A stretch of 64,000 bases of DNA from Thysanoteuthis rhombus (Eukaryota; Mollusca; Cephalopoda; Oegopsida; Thysanoteuthidae), in assembly GCA_963457665.1 (NCBI GenBank), contig OY735233.1, forward strand, positions 22,589,928-22,653,927, in the 5' to 3' direction. The translations under genes were made by a program, and so were the position numbers. Positions 58,860 to 64,000 of the stretch are shown here, piece after piece. The stretch's first letter is position 1. Every line of letters begins with the position of its first letter. Below the pieces are notes generated by a model, which had not been told where the DNA came from, ran no database searches, and saw only the letters and a list, made by a program, of their open reading frames with translations.

Positions 58860-61800
58860 TCAAAAAAACCACTCTAATTCAGCACCTTTCACTCGACACA
58901 GTCGGGCAACTCTCACCCACCTTCCGTTGAATTCCGACCAAGGGAGCCTTTCCCTCTCGACCCTGATTTTAACTTTGAGCTGATGCCCAAAGTATGCAAT
59001 CAGTTGTTCGGGAGTGAAATGCTCTCCTTCGTGGAACCCCTTCTGACGCGTCGTCCAAATCACCATTCGCATCACGCCAAGTAAGCACATTAGCACTATA
59101 TGTGCGTCCTTTTCCAACGATGGGAACACATTGCTGCAGACAACACTGGCATCCAAGGCAAAAAACCGTGCCCTGATGATGCGAACCATGTAGCCTTCAA
59201 CCAGCTTGCACAGCGGATGCACCACGCTGCAGTGGAAGAAGGCGTGCTCAATAGACTCCTCCATTTCACCACAGCGTATGCATTCTGGTGAATCTACCAG
59301 ACCCGCTGCAAAAAGCCGTTTGCCGACCCAGAGAGCATTCCGTATGACTAGCCAGGTGAGGGACGCCTCGTTGTTATTGAGGCACCTCAGTCCGGGCGTC
59401 CAAGGCCAGATTGAGCGACTCTCCGCCCTCGTCAAACCGATCCCCTCGATCATTTCGTCCCGAACGGACCCCCTCACTATTACCCGATATAATGCCCTCC
59501 TCGACAACGACTGGGTGTCGTTGAGGCATTCCTTCACCCGAGAAAAAACTCGGAGAGCGTGTCGGCATTCTCGATAGAAAGAGCATTCCGCCCGGGGTCT
59601 ACGGCGGGCCTCACCCCCGTCGTCGGAATGCACGTTTCTTAAGGCTGGGAAAGCCTTCCTGGCGTCTTCTTTCCAGAATTCGCCGTTCTGCTCTTCTTGC
59701 GTACACATCCGACCTAAGAAAGTCAAGCGTAAGGTATGTTGCCGAGCTACGATGTTCGGCATTCCTAGGCCGCCTTCCGCAGGTTGGAGCTGACAGATCT
59801 TGCGAGATACCATAGGGTGCCTGTGACCCCAGAGGAGTCGAAACATGGCAACTTCCAACTTTCGTCGGTCGGTACACGGAAGAGGGAGCACTGAGAGTCG
59901 GTAAAGGATAAGGGGGTAGATGTGAGAGACGCACACCTCGGCCCTACCCTTGAAGGAGAGCTTCCTCCGAGTCCACAGATTAACTGCTTTCTCTACCTTT
60001 TCCAGTACACCCGACCAATTTTTCTCCAACTGGAGGTCGGGACCGAACCAGACGCCGAGTATCTTGCACGGCCCTTCCGTCCAGGCAAAGGGACCAGGGA
60101 GAGAGCGCCCTCTCCACGAGTCCAGCAACAAGCCCTCAGACTTGCCGCAGTTGGCTTTGGCCCCTGTCACCGTCTCATACCTTTGGATCTCTACGCTGAT
60201 TTCCCTGATCTCGGCACTGCTCGTTACAAGCAAAGTTATGTCATCAACGTAGGCGGTATACTTGACTGGCGTGTGACCACCAGGCAAGGTTAGCCCGCGC
60301 AGGACCGGGTTCGCCTTTACTTTGCGCAGGAAAGGTTCCAGCGCAAGAATGTACAGCATCGGCGAAAGTGGACAACCTTGACGAACTGATCTGGACAACC
60401 GAAAGGCTTTCGACCTCACTCCATTCACCTCCACCACCGAGCTGGGGGATGCATACAAGAGACGAATCCAGGAGCGAAAGATCACACCGAAGCCAGACGC
60501 GGACAAGACGGACTCGAGAAAACGATGGTCGACCCTATCGAATGCTTTGGACTGATCTAACTTGATCAGCGCGGCTCCATTGTCGACTTTCTCAATGATC
60601 GTGCGCACCGTGTGCAGATTATCTTGGATAGTCCGACCCTTTACAGAGCAAGTCTGCTCGGGGCCAATCAGACTCTCCAGCACAGTCTGCAGCCGGTTTG
60701 CAAGGACCTTGGCCAAAATCTTCAACTCTGTATTGAGCAGAGTTATGGGCCTGAAGTTATCTACCCCGTCCCCTCCATCTTTGTCCTTGCATAGCAATTT
60801 CACCACCCCTCTGGTAAAGCGGCTGGGAATGCCCTCCTGCTTTAGCCAGTGGTTAAAGATCAAAGCCAGCAAGTGAACGAAAATGGGCGACAGCCTCAAA
60901 TACACTTCATAAGGCAAACCATCGATCCCCGGTGTCTTCTCCTTCTCGATGCTCTTTAACGCTTCCCGGATTTCATCCTCTGTTATGGGCCCCTCGCACC
61001 CAGCTGCTTCAGTCGCCTCAAGGCGAGGAAAGTCAGCTAAATAGGCGTCGAACTGAGCCGAATTCAGTCTAGCTTCCCTGGTGAATAGTTCCTGAAAATT
61101 GGCACGAAACACCTCACAGATACCTTCGTTTGTGGTCACAAGTCGTCCGTCCGGCGATGTGACGCTGGAGATATACCGACTAGACGCACTCCTAATTTCT
61201 TCTAGCCGCAGCTCATCGGCCATATTCGTTGCCTCGGGGGACATTCTTTTTAATCTAGATCTAACTACTAGAGCTTGATCCTTCTTGGCATGCAAGGAGG
61301 CCAACTCTGCCTTAGCTATCTTAACCTGGCTAGAGTCCCCTCCCTCCACCGCCTGCTCTATCCGATCTTCTAGTGCCTTTTGTGCCGCTAATCTCACTAG
61401 GTTGAGTCGCCTACTGTAATCGGCAGCAAAAGACCTAATTTTGTTTTTGAGGTTCCCCCAGAATTTATTTCCCAGGATAGCCCCCGTCAGTTCCCGCTGG
61501 ATTAGTGCTGTTAGCTGGTCCCGAAAATCCTCCACATCCATGAGGGATGTGTTGAATTTCCAGTAACCAGACTTGAAGGGCTTAGCTATACCTAAATTCA
61601 ATCGGACCCTTACTAATCTATGGTCCGAAAAGGGGACGCTATGGAAACTTGGACATTCTAAAAACTTATGATCGACTCTTCTAGCTAAGACCCGATCGAT
61701 GTAACTGGAAAGTTGCACCGAACTCGAGGTGCCACTACCAGTCCAAGTCCATACTACTTGGCGGGGGTGTTCGTTTCGGAATTTATCCACCAGGTCAAGC

Positions 61801-62309
61801 CTGTTGATCAAATCCCGAAACGGAATCACGTCACCGTTGTTAGTTCCCCTATTTACCCCTCGGTCTATATCGGGATCAAGGACGGCATTCCAATCACCCG
61901 CTAACACTAGCCGTCTCGACGGAACTACGAACTGATCGATCCGCCGAAAGAAATCGACTCGCTCTCTCTGGCTGTTGGGCGCATAAACCCCAATCAAACG
62001 AAAAGACTCCCCTCTTATGGTAACATCAACGACGCACAATCTGCCCGCCGGATCTGCATACACAAGGGAACACATCGCATTCAAAGAATGGCTTATTAGC
62101 CAAGAGACACCTCTGGAGCGGCAATCAAAATATGCTGAAAAGAGACGGAAGTCTCGAGACAGCACACTCTCATTGTCGCTCGAAATAAAATGAGTCTCCT
62201 GTAAACAACAAATACTCACGTCGAGGTGCCGAAGGAGACGACAGAGTCTAGCTCTTCTCGACTCATTCCGGCAACCACGACCATTCAAACTTGCTAAATA
62301 GAGAGCCAT
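58860..62309 (-). CDS. U10 ORF2, most diverged endonuclease/reverse transcriptase
   Basis: This copy has 1149 residues and is open. Private changes are Arg48Ser, Ser268Ala, Arg319Gln, His379Tyr, Gly492Glu, Glu609Val, Gln637Arg, Val927Glu and Ile964Ser. It shares Gly113Ser with U9 and Tyr1106 with U7/U8. It has Arg154, Ala432, Ser605 and Ala635 as in B, but the A-type loop Gly-Ser-Gly-Thr-Ser at 191-195. Endonuclease, YVDD and zinc-finger residues are intact. The preceding spacer is the 8-nt form. Confidence 0.95.
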   Translation of the reverse strand: MALYLASLNGRGCRNESRRARLCRLLRHLDVSICCLQETHFISSDNESVLSRDFRLFSAYFDCRSRGVSWLISHSLNAMCSLVYADPAGRLCVVDVTIRGESFRLIGVYAPNSQRERVDFFRRIDQFVVPSRRLVLAGDWNAVLDPDIDRGVNRGTNNGDVIPFRDLINRLDLVDKFRNEHPRQVVWTWTGSGTSSSVQLSSYIDRVLARRVDHKFLECPSFHSVPFSDHRLVRVRLNLGIAKPFKSGYWKFNTSLMDVEDFRDQLTALIQRELTGAILGNKFWGNLKNKIRSFAADYSRRLNLVRLAAQKALEDRIEQAVEGGDSSQVKIAKAELASLHAKKDQALVVRSRLKRMSPEATNMADELRLEEIRSASSRYISSVTSPDGRLVTTNEGICEVFRANFQELFTREARLNSAQFDAYLADFPRLEATEAAGCEGPITEDEIREALKSIEKEKTPGIDGLPYEVYLRLSPIFVHLLALIFNHWLKQEGIPSRFTRGVVKLLCKDKDGGDGVDNFRPITLLNTELKILAKVLANRLQTVLESLIGPEQTCSVKGRTIQDNLHTVRTIIEKVDNGAALIKLDQSKAFDRVDHRFLESVLSASGFGVIFRSWIRLLYASPSSVVEVNGVRSKAFRLSRSVRQGCPLSPMLYILALEPFLRKVKANPVLRGLTLPGGHTPVKYTAYVDDITLLVTSSAEIREISVEIQRYETVTGAKANCGKSEGLLLDSWRGRSLPGPFAWTEGPCKILGVWFGPDLQLEKNWSGVLEKVEKAVNLWTRRKLSFKGRAEVCVSHIYPLILYRLSVLPLPCTDRRKLEVAMFRLLWGHRHPMVSRKICQLQPAEGGLGMPNIVARQHTLRLTFLGRMCTQEEQNGEFWKEDARKAFPALRNVHSDDGGEARRRPRAECSFYRECRHALRVFSRVKECLNDTQSLSRRALYRVIVRGSVRDEMIEGIGLTRAESRSIWPWTPGLRCLNNNEASLTWLVIRNALWVGKRLFAAGLVDSPECIRCGEMEESIEHAFFHCSVVHPLCKLVEGYMVRIIRARFFALDASVVCSNVFPSLEKDAHIVLMCLLGVMRMVIWTTRQKGFHEGEHFTPEQLIAYFGHQLKVKIRVERERLPWSEFNGRWVRVARLCRVKGAELEWFF

Positions 62310-62317
62310 CTGTCAAT

Positions 62318-64000
62318 CTATTGGCGTTGCACTCCAGACACGAACATAGCCGGTGATAGCACACCGACAGCGGGTCCCATAGGATCTGTGCCCATCTCAG
62401 TTTTGATAGTGCTATCCAGGGACACGCCGCCGACGTGCCTAGGGAACGTTAGCTTAACTGCTCTATAAAGGGAGGGGTGCATGAAAACAGGGACCCTCCC
62501 TGAGCAAAAGTTTTTCAGTTTGTGGAGGTCTGGATGATGCCAGACAGCCAGCGGTGATGACATTTTAAATGCTGAATTCGCCTCTTTTAACATGTCCCAC
62601 ACCTGCCGTGAGGTGTCACCGACCCGGACCACAGTCAGTACTTTCTTTAGCCCTGGGAACAATGTAGGGTCCTCCACATCACGTCTTCCGGGTTCGACGA
62701 ACCGGAAGTTGTGGAGGACCTTTAAATCCCTCAGGGCCTGCTGCTGGAGCTTGGTTTTTTCGAGAATGTCCGGGTCGACACGGCAGATGTGGACCCCTCT
62801 CTTGTGTCTAATTTTCTTTTCTTTTTTGGTGGGCTCGCCGGTATCACCCCCGGCTGGGCTTCTCGGCCTCTTTTGTGAGGCCGATTGTGTAGGTGACATG
62901 GGTGTGCTTGTTGTTGTTGTTGCTGATGTTGGTGTTGTTGCTGGTGTTGTTGCTGGTGATGCTGATGGTGTTACTTTTGGGGAAGGTTTTGGTGTGGCTG
63001 CTGGTGTTGCTGTTGTTGAGGGAGGAATCATAATCAACGGTGGAGGCGGCGGCGGAGGTAGCGGTGATGTGGGCGGTAATGGGGGTGTAGGAGAAGGTAT
63101 TGGTGTTTTTTGGGGGGTAGATTTTTTTCCTAGTACTGTCAGTTTTGGTTTTTCTGGGGTTGATTTTTTTGTGGGTGGACTTTGTAATGTTTTTGGGGAG
63201 GGCGGAGGGGTAACCCTCCCTGCTGGCTGCCTGGACTTTAGCTGCTGGAGTAGTGCCGCCGCCTTTTCCTTCCCTATTCGTCCCGGACTAGCGTAACCCC
63301 CCACTCTAGCCCGTTCCGCATAAGACTGCGGGGTCTCTCCTTGGGGACTGTCGGTGTCGGTTCGCATTGGGATATGTGGCAACAGGGGTACCTCTATTTG
63401 GGCCTTCTTCCCACTACGACCTACTACCTGCCACTCCCCCTCCGTCTTCTCTTTTTGTGTCACCACCTTTGGTGACGGAGTCGACGGTTTAGGTGAGGGG
63501 AGACTTTTACCTCTCCCGGCATCTGACTGGATTCCTCCAGTCATGGCAGTAGGCGAGACTACGGGAGCCTCCTTTTGGGCGGTAACAGAAACTAAGTGGG
63601 AAGGGTCTTGCGTCAGGCTGGACGGTTTTTTTTTGCAGATAGCGGCGAGGTGACCAGCCTCCCCGCATATCCAGCAGACTGGCCTCCTACCTTTGACGAT
63701 AAGAGGCAGTCGCCTCCGACCACCTATGTCCAAATAGTTGGGAATGGCCAGGAACGCCTTCCTGTCGATCATAAGATCAAAACGCCACTCCCCACGCATC
63801 GTGTCGAAGTCAACCGAGACAATTTCTCCGTATTTCAGGAGAAAAGCCCCGATATGTTCCCCGAGCACGAAGCTGGGCACCTCATGTGCAATTACCCGGG
63901 TCCTTCTCCGGCCGAGATACTCAACACGAATGTAATGCTCCTTTGTTTGGAGCTCTCGGCGCAGGAGATCTGAACAGTCCTGTTCAGTGGGCAACAACAC
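62318..64000 (-). CDS. U10 ORF1, CCHC protein (5' partial)
   Basis: This is the last roughly 560 codons of ORF1; the start lies beyond the window end. The zinc knuckle is present. Compared with the 742-residue form it has an in-frame 9-bp deletion in the Pro-rich region (near 63110), removing three residues around 480-486, and Leu476Gln. Val468, Gly470, Ala513, Val525 and Ile579 agree with B-D, while Glu462, Lys344 and Thr353 are A-type. The C-terminus (Val736, Val739, Arg741) is closest to C. Confidence 0.86.
   Translation of the reverse strand: MLLPTEQDCSDLLRRELQTKEHYIRVEYLGRRRTRVIAHEVPSFVLGEHIGAFLLKYGEIVSVDFDTMRGEWRFDLMIDRKAFLAIPNYLDIGGRRRLPLIVKGRRPVCWICGEAGHLAAICKKKPSSLTQDPSHLVSVTAQKEAPVVSPTAMTGGIQSDAGRGKSLPSPKPSTPSPKVVTQKEKTEGEWQVVGRSGKKAQIEVPLLPHIPMRTDTDSPQGETPQSYAERARVGGYASPGRIGKEKAAALLQQLKSRQPAGRVTPPPSPKTLQSPPTKKSTPEKPKLTVLGKKSTPQKTPIPSPTPPLPPTSPLPPPPPPPLIMIPPSTTATPAATPKPSPKVTPSASPATTPATTPTSATTTTSTPMSPTQSASQKRPRSPAGGDTGEPTKKEKKIRHKRGVHICRVDPDILEKTKLQQQALRDLKVLHNFRFVEPGRRDVEDPTLFPGLKKVLTVVRVGDTSRQVWDMLKEANSAFKMSSPLAVWHHPDLHKLKNFCSGRVPVFMHPSLYRAVKLTFPRHVGGVSLDSTIKTEMGTDPMGPAVGVLSPAMFVSGVQRQ

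Larger units (their letters stand above)
1..64000 (-). repeat. Head-to-tail tandem array of a full-length Tx1-like LINE
   Basis: The same roughly 6.57 kb sequence recurs without interruption and always on the minus strand. The distances between successive ORF2 start codons are 6579, 6573, 6570, 6563, 6564, 6574, 6581, 6588 and 6571. Much of the length variation comes from the poly(T) tract and small indels between the ORFs. Neither array edge is in the window. Ordinary LINE insertions are dispersed, often 5'-truncated and flanked by target-site duplications; none of that is seen here. Array structure is read directly from the sequence. Whether it arose by repeated insertion, unequal crossing-over or both is inference. 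Confidence 0.97.
58169..64000 (-). mobile_element. LINE unit U10 (haplotype E, 5' end outside window)
   Basis: This is the most diverged unit. It contains the 3' UTR, complete ORF2 and the last roughly 560 codons of ORF1. It carries at least nine private ORF2 substitutions, a 9-bp in-frame deletion in ORF1 and a clearly diverged 3' UTR. Confidence 0.88.

Noticed and set aside
1-64000. Insertion into rDNA, tRNA, snRNA genes or telomeric short repeats, as for many target-specific LINEs
   Set aside because: No such target sequence is visible between units. Only LINE sequence is present.
1-64000. LTR retrotransposon or viral origin of the repeat
   Set aside because: There are no long terminal repeats, protease, integrase or RNase H. 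The APE-type endonuclease plus RT and the Cys-rich C-terminus are those of a LINE.

Overview
The window is a single head-to-tail tandem array of a LINE (non-LTR retrotransposon), about 6.56-6.59 kb per unit, with every unit on the minus strand. It holds eight complete units, one unit cut at its 3' end by the window start (U1) and one cut at its 5' end by the window end (U10). I see no host gene, tRNA, rRNA, CRISPR or unrelated DNA in or between the units. Two adjacent ORFs (a CCHC zinc-knuckle ORF1 and an endonuclease/reverse transcriptase ORF2) point to an animal genome. The ORF pair looks most like the Tx1 clade of the L1 superfamily, which is common in fish, amphibians and aquatic invertebrates. 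The host species cannot be told from this sequence.

Layout, read in the sense direction (high to low coordinate), is the same in each unit: a 5' UTR of about 195-226 nt; ORF1 (741-742 codons); an 8-9 nt spacer; ORF2 (1149 codons); and a 3' UTR of about 0.66 kb. The 3' UTR carries a long poly(T) tract (poly(A) on +) of 19-43 nt and ends in a small hairpin abutting AATAAATA. The next unit's 5' UTR follows directly. I place the unit junction there because three linkers change haplotype or lose bases within the same few tens of bases. The ORF2 start codons lie at 3146, 9725, 16298, 22868, 29431, 35995, 42569, 49150, 55738 and 62309, giving spacings of 6563-6588.

ORF1 should coat the element RNA. 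ORF2 should nick the target DNA with its APE-type endonuclease and copy the RNA with its RT. All nine complete ORF1s and all nine complete ORF2s are open. Units fall into haplotypes: A (U1-U3 and most of U4), B (5' part of U4, U5, U6), C (U7, U8), D (U9) and E (U10, most diverged). U5/U6 and U7/U8 are near-identical twins. U4 is a clear A/B recombinant, and several markers are mosaic. The array therefore looks shaped by unequal exchange or segmental duplication, perhaps after head-to-tail retrotransposition.

The main points of interest are: a LINE behaving as a 6.6 kb coding satellite; a junction bearing an 18-nt inverted copy of 3' UTR sequence; a possible promoter in the upstream neighbour's 3' UTR; an ORF1-ORF2 spacer that changes reading frame between units; and one unit with a changed residue in the conserved RQGCPLSP motif of the RT.
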